From the NCBI GenBank assembly GCA_037576195.1, contig CM075103.1:9610001-9674000 (forward strand): DNA of 64,000 nt, read 5' to 3'. The notes beneath the pieces are model-generated. The model was not told the DNA's origin, ran no database searches, and saw only the letters and a list, made by a program, of their open reading frames with translations. Position numbers and translations under genes: made by a program. The first letter of the stretch is position 1, and every line of letters begins with the position of its first letter. Below, piece by piece: positions 35,557-48,205 of the stretch. Source of the DNA: Phytoseiulus persimilis (taxonomy: Eukaryota; Arthropoda; Arachnida; Mesostigmata; Phytoseiidae).

Positions 35557-38508
35557 TCAGAAGTAGTGCCCGGGGTAATCATATGACCGGTGCCACAAGC
35601 CCGGAGAGCTGGGTGACGAGTGAGATGTCATTGATGACCCAGGAGAGCCACTGCGGGGACCCTGGAACTTCGCGCGAAAAACTTTGTTGAATATCCGGCC
35701 GTTTCGAGACTTCAGAACGTTCTTCCAATCTGAAACGCCGTTGTGTCCCAAGGAGACGGTACCCTCAAGCACTTAGCGATTGTTTCTATGGAATGGTTTC
35801 AGCTTCGTGCAGAGAGCTCGTGCGAAGCGTTCGACTTACGGGGCTCGGAGCTGTATGACCGCACATGCATTGATCGATACAGAGCAATTCACGGCTAGAA
35901 GATGGTAATCAGACTCAGTTTCATACGGATTCGCGGAAGGGGCTATCATGCCTGCGTCGAGTCACAATGAGCAAGGTAGAACAAATTCGAAGCTCGAGCT
36001 TGAACAATCAAAGCTCACCCTCAGCATCTGCATCAGCTCGTCCAAATGGTCGATGAGATCTCGCCGGGAACTCTGCAGTCGGCCCAGCTGTTCTTCGAGG
36101 TCTCCCTTGCGTTTCTTGAGCAGTTCCAGTTCAGACGCACCTCCAGTAGCTGTTCCGAGGTCGCTTGCGGCCATCTCTTGCCGAAGATCTCCGTCAACCT
36201 GCTCGAAAACGACGGTCAGTTTCCTCCGCCGTCAGAGCGAAACCGAACAGGTCAATGATCAAGACCGCTCACCTCCTTTCGGAGCCTCAGTATTTCCCTC
36301 ATCATTTCGCGATTCCTCGCCTCCAATTTGGCAACGACAACCTGCTTTTCATCGAAGCTGTCCACCCGAGGAGGTTCTTCGAACATCCTCCTGCTCTGTT
36401 CCATCATCGACTGAAATTCAAGCGTGATGGGAGAAGCGTGATCTCTGCGGCTGATTCGAACATTCGACCTCCCATTTCCGGGAAAATTCCCTCAAAACTG
36501 ACGTAGGACGCTTACAATGCTCATGGGTCTCGCATAGAGATTCCCGAGGGATGTGTACATTGGTCCGGATGAATTGGATGACGCATCTCCCAAGCGTCGC
36601 GAGTAGCGAGCGATGAGCGAATGTTCTTCGTCGGGCGACTCATCCGAAATGAACGACGGTTCGGCGATGGAGTCGTAACTCGAATAAAGTCCTCGAGGAA
36701 GACTTCCCCTGCAATACCGACAGGACGAGTCGAAGGGATGCTCGGTAAGCACTAGTTGTTCACAGATTCGGGATGAAAGTTAACGGAACGGCTAACTAAC
36801 CCCCGAACTAGAGAATGGCTGTGTGTGAACGGCATCCCGCCTCTTCCCAACGTCGGGGTTCCCTCGATCGGTGGCACTATGTGAGCGAGGTTCAGAGTTG
36901 CGGCGGGGCGATCCACAACCCTGGGAATCGCGTCCTTTTTGTCGGGAACGCATCGGAAGGATTTGCGCAAGGAATGTCCGAGTTGTTTCGACGGTGGCTT
37001 CTGCGAAGAAGGAAATTCACCAAAGCAAGGTGAGAAACTGCAAACAAAGAGCTTGGACCTCACCCGGAGTTCTCTGAGGGATGGGGGAAAAACCATAACT
37101 CACATAGGTAGAGTACTCTTTACACTGGTGCTGCAAGGAATGCTGGTTCGACGTCCTCCCTTTCCAGAAACAATCTTGGCAGAGATGATAATTGTAACAG
37201 CGCTGACATTTGTATCGGAATCCGTAGATGTGGGGAGACCTGCAGCCGTCGCAAGACACATGGTGCAAGACATCTTCGACGGAGTTTATCTTGGAGATGA
37301 GAGGGAACCACAGCAGACACTGGGGGCCTGGGTCGCTGAGAACCACCTGCAGGAAGTTGTTTATTGTGTACTTCTGCTCGGGCGGGAAAAGTTGTGCGGG
37401 CAGAGAGTCGGCGTAGAAGAACGACGGACTTTCGAGCAGGGATTCCGGGAGGCAGAGCGCCGCTTTCAAGAAAAGGATCAATCGCGAGGGCAGGAGCCAT
37501 CCACTGGAGTCCGCGATGAGAGAGAAAATGTCTGAAAGCGAAAGACTCCGTGTTGAGAGTCCCGTCTCTACGCAAAAGCGGATGGCGAGAGTTGCCCGGG
37601 TTCTCGCTCTGGAGACTCACAGCGATAAACATCGACGGTTTTCCCGCATGACAGCATAGCGATGAAGACTTTGACGTTGAGAGCAGGAATGGCGCCCGCT
37701 CGTGCGATTTGCTCATCTGGAGACGACGCCAGGGGGAATGTGGCTCTCAGCCAACTCAGTACCGAGGAAGCCACGATCGATGTGTCGACCTTGTCGGCCG
37801 CCGGTACTCGCTTGTTGAGCTGGAAATACACGCAGCCGTTTCATTCTCCCGAACCACGGCCATCCGATCGCGCAGGGCGGTTCGATTGCATGAGCTCTCA
37901 CCTGTGCATACAGGGTGGTCAGGAGTGCCCCGATTCGCGGCACGTCGACAAGATCCTCCGGCGCCACCTGATTGAGCGATTGCTCGCGTACTGCTTCAAT
38001 TATATGCCAAATGTCGATCTGATTAACTGGAACGGGAGAGAGCCGTTCATTGATCGAGTTCGACGGATTCACAGTTTGTTGCTCGAGCAAAATAAGTTCG
38101 AAAGTCGAAAGCACCGATGATATGTGATTGTCCTCAGGTTTATAAGAGCCAAATGTTCGCTCAGGATTGCACTCAGTCACAAAGTTCCCTGAGGCGAAGT
38201 TCGATGCTTCAGGAAACCTGACTCCGATGCATCTAGGGAATGTTCCCGATTATCCCACTCATGCTCCTTCTCAGTTAAACCAGCGCTCAGACATCGGTTT
38301 TTCGTCGAACCGCACTCTTTCGGGACAGAGTCCGCTCCGACCGACGCAGTGATCACCCATAGTGTGTCCGCACAATTCCGTCACTGTATGCCTACATCCT
38401 GGAGAAGAGTCCGTTCCCTACACTTACAATAGAATCTTCGTTGAATGTAGCGTATTTTGCACGCCATCCGGTATGAGGCGAACCGGATGGAATCGAAATC
38501 TTGAGTTC
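35557..38508 (-). CDS. Dyb: dystrobrevin (first coding exon not located)
   Basis: Dystrobrevin is a cytoplasmic member of the dystrophin-glycoprotein complex that binds dystrophin and syntrophin at the muscle or neural membrane. Exons, 5' to 3': 38428-38508, 37902-38026, 37621-37819, 37104-37531, 36801-37000, 36516-36708, 36273-36410, 36019-36198, 35557-35661. All phases agree. Family marks in order are: IRFASYRMACKIRYIQRR; NQIDIWHIIEAVRE; LNKRVPAADK; YIFSLIADSSG (EF-hand-like region); a ZZ zinc finger near 37100-37260 with paired Cys-x2-Cys and the GFRYKCQRCYNYHLCQDCF block; NLAHIVPP; EEHSLIARYSRRLG; then a predicted coiled coil ending DHLDELMQMLR. The first coding exon, which must end in phase 1, was not identified. 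The stop at 35557 would end the protein soon after the first coiled coil, shorter than usual, so the 3' end is provisional. Confidence 0.88.
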
Positions 38509-39314
38509 CTGCAATGAATCATTTTTTGATTGAGAGAGCGTCATCCACCGAGCACGCGGGATCCCGGGCTTCCTCCAGAAAACACATTCGAGTCATGAGT
38601 TTCTCATCTCGTCTCGGATCTGGAGTTCCGCCCTGGATCCCTACGCACATTCCCCTGTCCCTGATGCCACAATAAGCTCCATTCGGGTACTTTCGCGCCC
38701 CGTCACTCGTGCCGTCGGATGTTAAGCTTCCCTTCATCCGGAAATCACATGCGCTGATTCCAGATACGTTGGTAGCGCGGCTACAGCATGTTATCGAGCC
38801 AAGATGAGGAGCAGGAGGATCGAGTAACGAGGCAGGCTTCGTGGAATCCATCGGACGTGAATAAGCGTCCATATATCGTACTCTTTATTTGAACAATTCA
38901 ATAGATTTACAGAGGACTGTCTCGATTGGAAATGTTTGTTTCTATCATCCGAAATTGTTTGCAGTGTTCTGTCTTAATTTACATGTTCAAAGTTCAATAG
39001 TATCAAAAAGCTGCGTTTCTACACAAGGACTTGGTGAGCCTCGGCAGGATGGTATTGCTGCGGCACTTGACAGGTAAACCACATCTCCGGGTTACATCTG
39101 AGATTCGCCCGATCTCTCAAAATTTCGGTGGACGCTGTCTCCCGTTGAAAAGGTTGACTATTTAATCATTTTATCTTGGTTATTCCGCAGATTTCGTGAT
39201 TGTCGAGTGGCGGCCTTCGATTTTCACCGAGACCACCACTCGGACTGCGATTTGTCTCTGTAATGACTAGATAGGTGCGATAATATCTGTCTGTCTGTAT
39301 ATCCAGATCACAAA
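38509..39314. other. region likely holding the dystrobrevin 5' end and the ari-2 3' UTR
   Basis: A minus-strand cysteine-containing frame at 38519-38872 was noted but has no family match. It may partly be the missing first dystrobrevin exon or an intron. The stretch next to 39315 should be the 3' untranslated region of ariadne-2. Confidence 0.35.
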
Positions 39315-40736
39315 TCAGGGACTGAGGAAGTCTTTGAGCAGGGTACTTCTGCGCTTCTCGGCGATAACCATCTGGTTTCCGAGTTCTCCACGCTGAGTCG
39401 TCTCCGCGCGTTCGAGTTTCCAGCTGAGGTTCTCGATCTCGGCCTCGAGTGTCGCTTGCTGGTACTCGAAGAGCTCCTTGCGGGGTCCGGACTCGAGGAA
39501 ATACGCATATGGATAGGTGTACTGCAAGGTGTACCGACACTTGGCCAAGAGCGCCGCGGCGTCGAGCAAGTACTGCCAGTCGATCCAGGTTCCCTCCTTC
39601 GCCATGACTTTCTGGTTTATTCGATTCTGGATCTTTTCTCTCATGACTTCTTCAAGCCGAAGTGACTTGGCGTGGTTCTCCCACCGTTCGAAGTAGAACA
39701 AGTATTTTTTGAGAGCTTCTCTGGCTTGCACGTTGACGCACTCGTTCGCAATGTTGGGATTCTCTTTGTAGCGGCTGCACTCGTAATATTGGCTGCCGTG
39801 CGTCTTCCAGTCGCCCAGACACATCCAGCAGAAATCGTACTTGCAGCCCGAGCACTGCATGTGGTTGCAGCCGCCGTTCTTCTCGATACAAACGTGGCAC
39901 ATGGGGCAATCTTTCGTGTGAGCCGAAATGTAGTTAGCCGTCTCCGAGTCGTCAGCACATTTCGTAATCCACTTCTTGATCGTGTCGCAGTCCGCCGGAG
40001 CATGATAGTCGGTCCCGCATCGACAGCAGAACTGCGTTTGACAAAACGAGCACTTGACGCGTTTAGCTTGGATCTGCTCGACCTTTATTATAGCTTGGCA
40101 GTTTTTCCCGGGACAGAAACGCAACTGGGAATGAGTGCGAATCCAATCGTTCTGACAGAACTGCAGATACCGAGCCTCCAGCAGCGCGCTCTTGGGCGCG
40201 ATCAGCTGCAGCACGAACTCCATGGGAGCGAGGATCTCGCACCCCTGGCTCATGCAGGCGATCTCTGTCGACCATCCCTCACCGATTTGGACCTCGAGGA
40301 ACGCGAACCAGCAGTCAGCGCAGAACTGATGGCCGCAATCGAGCGATCGGAACTTCCCAGAGCGTAAATTCTGGAAGCAGGTCGGGCAGAACTGAGCGTT
40401 GTTGTTGTCGGGAGACACGGTGTTGTTGCGGATTCGCGCTTGCGCTAACGTCTGAGCGGGATTTTTTTTGTAGCGTTCCACAACCTCTTGGCAATTCCAC
40501 TGGAAATGGTGGAGCAGCATTCTGGCCACCCCGGCTTCTTGGAGTATTAACTTGTCCATGAGATCGTTGACGGCAGTTGCAAACAACTTGTCGACGTCTT
40601 CGGTTGTGACACATTCAAAATGGTACGCTTCGATGTCGGCTTCCGTCGCTTCTGATTCGATATCCGCCGACGTGGAATAGTAATCCCCTTCATCATAAAG
40701 ATCATCTTCGTCGGATGAGGTGTGTGCGTCAGACAT
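39315..40736 (-). CDS. ari-2: ariadne-2, RBR E3 ubiquitin ligase, intronless
   Basis: Ariadne-2 (ARIH2 in vertebrates) is a RING-between-RING ligase. It takes ubiquitin from an E2 onto a catalytic cysteine and works with neddylated cullin-5 complexes. The 473-residue product has an acidic N-terminus (1-40) and a UBA-like region (about 45-95). RING1 follows (117-166, starting CPTC), then the IBR zinc domain (about 188-250) and RING2/Rcat (277-306, CPMC). The catalytic cysteine is at 290 in NGGC-NHMQC. The Ariadne domain runs from about 320 to 473 and includes [11 protein letters not shown] and [13 protein letters not shown]. Length and order match the family throughout, and the ATG sits at the conserved acidic start. 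The whole coding sequence is one exon, unlike the intron-rich genes beside it. All metal ligands look intact, so it should be functional. Confidence 0.97.
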   Translation of the reverse strand: MSDAHTSSDEDDLYDEGDYYSTSADIESEATEADIEAYHFECVTTEDVDKLFATAVNDLMDKLILQEAGVARMLLHHFQWNCQEVVERYKKNPAQTLAQARIRNNTVSPDNNNAQFCPTCFQNLRSGKFRSLDCGHQFCADCWFAFLEVQIGEGWSTEIACMSQGCEILAPMEFVLQLIAPKSALLEARYLQFCQNDWIRTHSQLRFCPGKNCQAIIKVEQIQAKRVKCSFCQTQFCCRCGTDYHAPADCDTIKKWITKCADDSETANYISAHTKDCPMCHVCIEKNGGCNHMQCSGCKYDFCWMCLGDWKTHGSQYYECSRYKENPNIANECVNVQAREALKKYLFYFERWENHAKSLRLEEVMREKIQNRINQKVMAKEGTWIDWQYLLDAAALLAKCRYTLQYTYPYAYFLESGPRKELFEYQQATLEAEIENLSWKLERAETTQRGELGNQMVIAEKRRSTLLKDFLSP

Positions 40737-43700
40737 GGCGCCCCCGATGCCCGGGGAAATTTGGGAACAATTCTAGCGCGAAACAAGAGCCACGACTCGC
40801 GGTTGGAGAAGACAGGGTGCTGCTGGTCCCTTGGATTTCGGAGTCCGTCACTCTGCAACGAGACAACGGAATGAGCTTCAATTTAAGCGTTCCAATTTCC
40901 GGCTACCGGAACCGCTTCACCGAACGGGAGAAGGAGTGATGAGGCTCATCGACCAATCTGCGAAAAATAGTGAAACAAACGGGGAGACGATCGGGAAGAT
41001 TCGATCGCTCATGAAATCCATTCGCTTCCGGAGAAACGCGGAACAAAAACCAGGTTCCCTCTAGTCTTCGCTTGACTCAGAGTTCTACTTCGCTAAGTCG
41101 TTGGGGACACCATGTCTGAGCGCTTTCGGGGGTTGGTCTACCTACAGCTATCTGACAAACGAGCGTCTGTGACACGAAGCAAGCTCCCAGAGAAACCCAA
41201 CCGCTCCCTCTAAATAACGCTGCATAAGATTTCAATACAACTCACGGAGTTCATCCAGTAGTTGAATGTAGTCGACCATAGCAATCGGAATCCTGCAACA
41301 ATCACTACGTTGTGAGGTGTGGTTTTACCCTGTCCGACATCAACAACAACAACAACGGCGGCCGGGACATGCACCATCACCAAAACCACCACTAAAGGCA
41401 GCAGCGATGACAACAACAATATTAAGGGATCAGGATGGGTTTCCTCAAAACAGGAGCGGAAATCGTTTGGACTCACACTCTGCGAAGCTTCCTCGACTCC
41501 GAGTCTCACCGGCCAGATACTCGGATTTGTTGCGTAGCCGGAGAGCGTCTTTTGCAAGGGATCTCGGCTCTCCGATGATTCAATGTAAAGACGCCTCTAT
41601 AGCCTCCCGTCCGTCTGTCGTTCGCTCGCTTGCTCGGCCAGTCGGTCTGTCTGTCGCTTGGCTGGCTGCCTGACTGGCTGGTTTCTTCCTGCCTGTGTCG
41701 AAGGATGCTCTCCGACTACGACCGACTACTGTGAAAGGCCGCTCTCACCCTCTTTTTGTCAGCGATGCCTGTCTGGGATTTCCGCGCTTGTATCTGTGGC
41801 GCGAATTCGCGCGAGTGAAATCGAAAGTGTGATGATGAACGGCCGGTCTCGGATATCGTTGTCAGAGTCACTCGGAATTCTTGTGCTGCTCCACATATCG
41901 ACTCATCCTGAGAGACATTCAGATGATCCCATCCGTCTTCGGATTGAGCGTCACAGTTTATACATAAAGAACTGGGCGCTGGGGTGCTGCACGGGAGCAC
42001 GGAGTTTCGCGTGATCTAGAGGAGGGACGGAAGAATGTTCACTTGGGAAAGATGCTCGAGCGGGGAAAGCACTTGGTCACTCTCCGGTGAGGTCGTGGAA
42101 CTGGGTGCAACCCCGCCAAACGGTGGCGCATTTAAAAGTCTGGCGCCCATAGGCTAGGGCTATGTTGCATCCCTCTTATGAAGTCTCAAAATCGATGTTT
42201 GCGGCTTAGTGCATCGCACAACACCGAGGCTGATGTGATCGTTGAGCGCCGAGCGCTTCGGCAGGTCGGGGAAACCGCCCGGACTCGAACATTGCGAAGA
42301 AAACGCAGTGAACCTTCCTCGGCTGTCCCTATTTTGAAAGCGTTTTGCAGACAGTCTCCTTAATATTTTGTCCTGCATAGCGCTTGAGTTCTCGGGGGCC
42401 GCCAGCCCCCCGGGTTTCCTGGACGTCTTCGCTAACAAGGAATCTTCAAAGAGCTAACGAGCTTGGGAGATAAGTCGACGGGAATGCAAGTCGCGACGCA
42501 ATTTTTACGTAACATCGAAGTATTCCTTGTCTTCGCTACTTGTATAGCTGGAGAGAACCCTTTCTTTCCACGAAAACAGTGCGGAGCTCATCAGATATTA
42601 TCGAGGAGCCGAAGTGGATGAGTTCTCACTAGCCAAGAAATTCCGTTTTTCGTTCGATCACATATCAGGAATCAAAAAAGTATGAGCTTCTTCGAGATCA
42701 TGCAGTCGACACGAGAACGTTTTTTCATGAGAGGGCGGAACCGACGCTCAGAGCATCTCTCTCCTTGAATCCACGGAAGTGATGTAATCAAAACACTTTC
42801 GAGCTCTACTTTGTGATTTCTGGAATCCGATTCCTGCATACGTTGGAGAGGTCTGCGTCTCTCGAAAATTTCCAATCCCGCTTCGGGCGGCTCCTCACCG
42901 AGTCACCTCAATAAGAGTCTCCCCCAGGCTGGGTCGAGCAGAGTCTCATCCAGGTGCTCCAGGTGTTGTGACCCTGTTCGGCACCCAGCTCCGTGTCGTG
43001 ACTCCGTCAGTGTCGTGAGGACATCACTTTATTTTTATTGTCTTGTTGGGGAGGTCCGAATGGTTGGATGATCGGAGTAGGATGAGGATGAGGATTGGTT
43101 GAAGGAGATGCCATCGTTCGCCCACCAATCTCGACTGATTCCCAATATATCCCTGCCTTCTGATTATTCAGCTCTGCGAGTCATCTTCTCTGAGTGAAGG
43201 GATCGTCAAGCGCGACATTTGACGAAATCGCCCAGCACGCTCGTATTTTGTGAATTTCCAGCCCATAGGTCCACAAAATGTGTGCCGCAGCACTCCAGGC
43301 TACCGCGGTCGCTAGAGTGTCGAGGGGTATCGAACGAGACCACACGATGCCTTTTCTCGTTTTCATCGTAGGTACTTGGGAGATAATTCCGCCCGGGTCC
43401 GATCATACACTTTGGCCTCTCGTCGACTGCGGCAACCCTCGGCCCTCAGCACCTTGGGTACCGATGTCGGATGAGTTTGACGACCTATGGTCTAGCCGAA
43501 TAAACCGTGGGTTTGTAGTGCCGAATTCACCAGAAGGGTGAAGGAGGCTATAGCATAGGGCGACAGATTTCGGAGGCAATGATTCTACACGAGGACAGCA
43601 GATCCTGGGTATTGTTCAGGTCCTCGTGAATTCGCTGACAGAAGCCCACCCACAGCTCTGACTTCGAAGCATTCCAAAATCTCCATAATGAGAGCTACCG

Positions 43701-45172
43701 CTTCCGTTCCAGATTCAACAAAAAAAAAGGAGATAGAAGAAAAATTATTTCCCGGATCACACCTCCAGGTCGCGGCGGTTTGAACCCTCCCCGTTGATTA
43801 CTGAACCTGAACCTGTGTCCTCGCAGCGGAGGGGGCGGCAGTCTGACTCAGCCCTGAGGCGGCGGTGTCCTAAATCCGCCTCTGGGCTCAAGTTTGGAAC
43901 GTTTCAAAAAACGGTGTTCTTCGAAACAGGAACATTCTCTAGTACCAGCTGTGAAAACCGAGAAACTCGAAAGCCAAGATCACCTGGAGAAGCTCATTAG
44001 AAGAGAATCTAGTAAGACATGGGGTTTCTCTTTGGAACACGCCTCCCCCTCAGGAAGTCCCCCTCAATTTGGGAACCTGGACGCAGCAGGGTGAGTGAGT
44101 CTCGACCCAGTGCGTTCGCAGAAAAAAATTATCAGCCGGATCAGAGCTGTGCCGATCCGGCCTTCCATGCTCATTTCGCCATCTGGTTTAGGAGGAAGAT
44201 TTGCTCATCTTGCACGGATGTTTATGAGTCGTTGAGTGCTCTATTCTGTGGTTTATGGCCTAGAAAACAAGAGTTCGGAGGATACTCCGGAGAGTGAAAA
44301 CCGAACTCGGCTAAACTCCTCGTCACGTCAGCCTGAAGACAAGTATGTGCGGGACCGGTCTGATCCTAAGTACTATCTCATAGACGATTCCTCGGTTTCG
44401 CGATGGAACTTGAATCTTACCGTAGCTCCGAAATCCGAGATTGAAAATTCCCTCTCGAATCAGTGAATCGGAAGCCATTAAAGGAAAACAAGGAATATCG
44501 AATTACAACGCAGGGATTTTCAACCACGAAGATGCCGCTACGGCGTGGAAGGTCTTCTTGCTATACGGTGAAACCGTTGGAGCCATTGCGATCCGCACGC
44601 AGATCCACGTCGGCTAACTCGGAATCGCCATCTCGCTGTACTGCGGCGCCCTGGAGGTGGACAAGATGGTGAGAACTGTAGCCTCGGCCAAGTAAGGTAC
44701 GACCTGCACACAAGTCCTGGTTCTGTGCTCGACCATGGATGAGAAGTTTTCCGGGGTTCTCAGGTTCATATTTTTTTCGAATGTAGTATCCGTCTGATGA
44801 CTGAGGTTCCCATGGGTGTTTACGAATTGAGCTGCGGAATCGAAACTTACTACGGTATGAACGCTTTCGGGCGGATCTACTCGCTTCTGCTAATTATCCA
44901 CGCTGGAGAGCGCTTCTACCAAAGCTTATACGGATTGCGGAGACGGGTCCTGAGGTATCCTGACTCGGAAGCAAACTGAACTTCAGTCATTTCTGCGGCT
45001 CGATCACGGCGTACGCGTTTCTTTCTCTACCATAGTGAAGTGGAGAAGGTTTTCTGCGTTTCTGGAAATGGCGTCAAGTTTCTCGTTCATGGTTCTCCAG
45101 CGCACTGTCAGCTCGAGCCCCCGTGCGCGACTCATCGGTTAGCCTACTGCTGAATAGAATGATACAGAAACA
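40737..45172. other. intergenic stretch, no gene recognised
   Basis: Short overlapping frames only. It contains a CAACAACAAC triplet patch at about 41340-41360 and a CTGT/CTGG four-base-periodic stretch at about 41620-41690. The part next to 40737 should hold the ari-2 promoter. Nothing in 42-45 kb has a recognisable domain. Confidence 0.4.
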
Positions 45173-45180
45173 TGAGTAAC
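45173..45180. repeat. 8-bp target-site duplication, left
   Basis: TGAGTAAC. It is repeated perfectly at 46276-46283, directly outside the two ends of the 1,095-bp element. Confidence 0.85.
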
Positions 45181-46275
45181 TAGGCTTTGCAACGGTTATT
45201 TAACCGCGGTTAATAACCGCAATAACCGCAAATATTTTGCGGTTTTTAACCGCAATAACCGCGAGCGAATTGCGGTTATAACCGCATTTAACCGCAATTT
45301 TCCGAAACGTATGATTTTTCGAGAAAGCGTCGCGTCTCATGAGCGTACTCTGGCTGGGAATCTGGACTTTGGTGCTGAGCGATTGAAGAGAAATGAATTG
45401 CTTCTAGAACTGTGACATCTTGTGTGATGACTCCCGTTAAACGAAGTTCGTACACGCATGTCCCCATCATGTTCAAGGAATCGATGAGCCAGCATCGGAA
45501 GCGGGAGGCTCAATCTTCCAGAGCTTTGCGCATTTGGTAGGATCAGGGAACAGAGCACAGCGGAAGTAGCTATTGTGTGGGTTGCACCCCCGTTGGAAGG
45601 CATCGATAAAAGAATTGTGATGAAGTCCCACCTGAAAACGGCTATCTCTCGTGCACTGGTCGGAACGGAGGACATACGCCCTTTTCAACTACGATAACGG
45701 TGACATCGGAGCCGGGAGCAGTAATTTGGAGCCAGACAAAAATTGGAAGCACCTCAAAAGACGACCCCGAGGATTCACAATGTAAAAAAAACTCGAGAAT
45801 CAGGACGCGGAACTACGTGAGTTATCTCAACCCAACAAGGAAGCATGCCTCTGGGCACTCTTTGCTCGTGAAAACGTGCAGAAATCGGCGCCAATTCCAG
45901 AGTTTGCGAAACTTCCTCAGCGGATCGTGAAGAGTTGAACTCGAAACTACTGACTACATTCATCGGACGGGGGGCTTCACAATACAAGATGATCTCTCTG
46001 GCATCAGGATATTTTACCAAAGATTTCGTGACTTGAGACGTTCAACCAATGTCCCCGGCCCCATCTGATCGAGGCTTTATGAGATCTCGTTGTATCTGTT
46101 CACAATGGAACCTTCTTCCTGATAGGAGAGGAGAAGCTTCCTGGAAATCTTCCAGGAAGCATGCTTCCATATAACCGCGGTTATTTGCGGTTAACCGCTA
46201 TTGCGGTTATGGATTTGCGATTATCGGTTAACCGTAACCGCGGTTATTTAGAAATGCGGTTATTTGCAAAGCCTA
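45181..46275. mobile_element. non-autonomous hAT-like DNA transposon, 1,095 bp
   Basis: The ends are inverted: TAGGCTTTGCAA at 45181-45192 and its exact reverse complement at 46264-46275. A perfect 8-bp duplication, the hallmark length for hAT insertions, lies outside. Subterminal regions (about 45193-45300 and 46170-46260) are dense arrays of AACCGC/GCGGTT words in both orientations, the type of site a hAT transposase binds cooperatively. The 870-bp interior has no transposase-like frame, so movement would need a transposase supplied in trans. The perfect duplication and exact 12-bp ends suggest a fairly recent insertion. Alternative superfamilies with 8-bp duplications exist but are less common. 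Confidence 0.85.
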
Positions 46276-46283
46276 TGAGTAAC
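46276..46283. repeat. 8-bp target-site duplication, right
   Basis: TGAGTAAC, identical to 45173-45180. Confidence 0.85.
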
Positions 46284-46739
46284 GTTCTCCCAATAGTGAA
46301 AAATGGAACTAGTACGTCTTCTCCGATTTTTCACTCGAATTGTTGTGTTCCGTCTCATGTGCAAAGCATGGGCTGTATGGCTTCTGAGCTAGGGATTGAG
46401 AAGAGAACTTCTGTTGGGACTCTGTTCTGGAACTTCCGTTTCATTCAGTTAGGCGCACGAGTGAGGCTCACGGCGAGGCGTACGCGTCGGTCGGCGCGTG
46501 CTTGTGGATGCATAAGGGGGCCGATTCCGGCTATTGACATCATCTTAACAGCTAAGAAAAGCGTCATATACTCTCGGTATGAACTCCGATTGGAGAAAAA
46601 TATCACGGAAAGATCAGTCGTCGTTCCGCAACTTGTCTTCCCGAGTCACTGCGGCAATCATTTGAAACTCGCATCCCTCCCTTCTGGTGGAACTCCTCGT
46701 GACTGACTTTGAGGTCAGAGCCACACTGGTCTGAATATC
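46284..46739. other. intergenic stretch, no gene recognised
   Basis: Short frames without homology lie between the hAT-like element and the LINE remnant. Confidence 0.4.
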
Positions 46740-48130
46740 TCAAAAATCAGCAACATGACCAGACGAGCTACCGGCTAGAGGCCTCAAATGATTGCAGGAT
46801 GTTGGATATGAATATATATCAAATGAATTCAATCTAACTCTTGGAGGCATCCACGAAGTGCCGACCGAATGGAGGAAGGAGAGAATCTCACTGTTTGAGA
46901 AACCCAATTCAATTAGAGGGTATTTATCCACATGAAGACCCATAACGATCTCCGATGTCCTGTATAGAGTATTCACCAAAATATTTGGAAGACACGTTCA
47001 GGCATGGGCTGAGGAAACCGACCAGCTGTCTGAGCTGCAGAATGGGTTTCAGAAGGCATCGACGAGTTGGGAATTTCATGCTCATCCTGACATCGGCTAA
47101 AAAAAATGCAAGAGACCAATAGCAGGATCTCATATGCGTATTTCTTGATGCCACGAAAACATATGATCGAATCTATCGGACCCGACCATGGCGAACCTTA
47201 GAGGAAAGGCGGATGAACTGTGCACGGATTGAGCTCGTCAGCAGCCAGTACGAAGAAACCTTTCCCTCAGCACGGGTATCATACCTCCTTGGGAAAATCC
47301 GTAACGATCGGGTTTCGTCAAGGATGTCCTATGTCGCCTATCCTCTTCAGTCTGTACATTGCGGATCGAGAGGAAAAACTCCCACAGACAGGGCTTCTAG
47401 GATATGAGGAAGGAGAAATCCTTCACGATTCCTGGTTTGTTATTCGCGGACGATTCGCTCCTCAAGATGAGTAACACAAGGGATATTAGAACCGTTCTCG
47501 AGGGAACATCCAAATTAGAAGACGTGAGGTGAAATCAGATGAAATCCTCAAGAGAGCGGAGTAATGGTATTCACTCAACCATATCCAGATCATAGTCAAG
47601 ATAGGGACCTATAGATACAAGGGAAACCAATACATATGGATGAATCCTAAGAATACTTGTGGATCGACATATCGCTCGGAAAATATGACCTATCCAAACA
47701 CTGGAAGAAGCTGACAGATACGCGGCGATCAAAAGACTCAATGCGAGAACACTTTGGAACTTCGACAGGTTTGAAGTATCCAAAATCCTGTGGAAAGCCA
47801 ACGCAACTCAACAGCTCACTTACTGCAATGCAGCAATCGCCATGGCTAGAAGGCTGGGGAGTCTCACCGCAGTCGCGCAGAGAGATGCGGGAAGGTTGGC
47901 CATGGGCATGACACACTACTCACACTACACCGTATCAAAGGAGTTTACCGAGGGAGAAGTAGGTTGGAGCTCCTCCGATGCCATGGAGACCTTCAGCCAA
48001 ACCATGCAACCCGAGAGAGTAAAACAGATGAACCAATCCAGATGGCACAGAATGGTACTCACGGCGAGCGAGATAACAAAGTCGAAGGCAAGGGAGGTTT
48101 GGGTTCAAAAATTTGAGAACCCAATATAAC
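46740..48130 (+). mobile_element. LINE (non-LTR retrotransposon) reverse-transcriptase remnant
   Basis: Conserved reverse-transcriptase blocks appear in order across several frames. They are VPTEWRKERISL near 46857; RPITISDVLYRVFTKI near 46940; LSELQNGF near 47030; FLDATKTYDRI near 47133 (first catalytic aspartate block); GFRQGCPMSPILFSLYIAD near 47310; LFADDSLL near 47440 (the A-D-D catalytic core); and a C-terminal stretch with WKANATQQLTYCNAAIAM and VGWSS up to about 48125. Frameshifts and an internal TGA make it dead. The 5' ORF and endonuclease are missing, so it is a truncated copy as usual for LINEs. The clade was not assigned. Confidence 0.85.
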
Positions 48131-48205
48131 CTTGAAGGTCTCAGACTGACGAGGGACTTTCCGTACCCATTGCCTCTATTGTTTGTCGTTTCCTTCCATT
48201 CTCTA

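Noticed and set aside
36939-37535. 198-codon plus-strand frame
   Set aside because: Antisense to the dystrobrevin ZZ-finger exon.
38519-38872. Cysteine-containing minus-strand frame upstream of dystrobrevin
   Set aside because: No family match and no donor with the phase needed for the dystrobrevin second exon.
39672-40367. 231-codon plus-strand frame
   Set aside because: Antisense shadow of ariadne-2.
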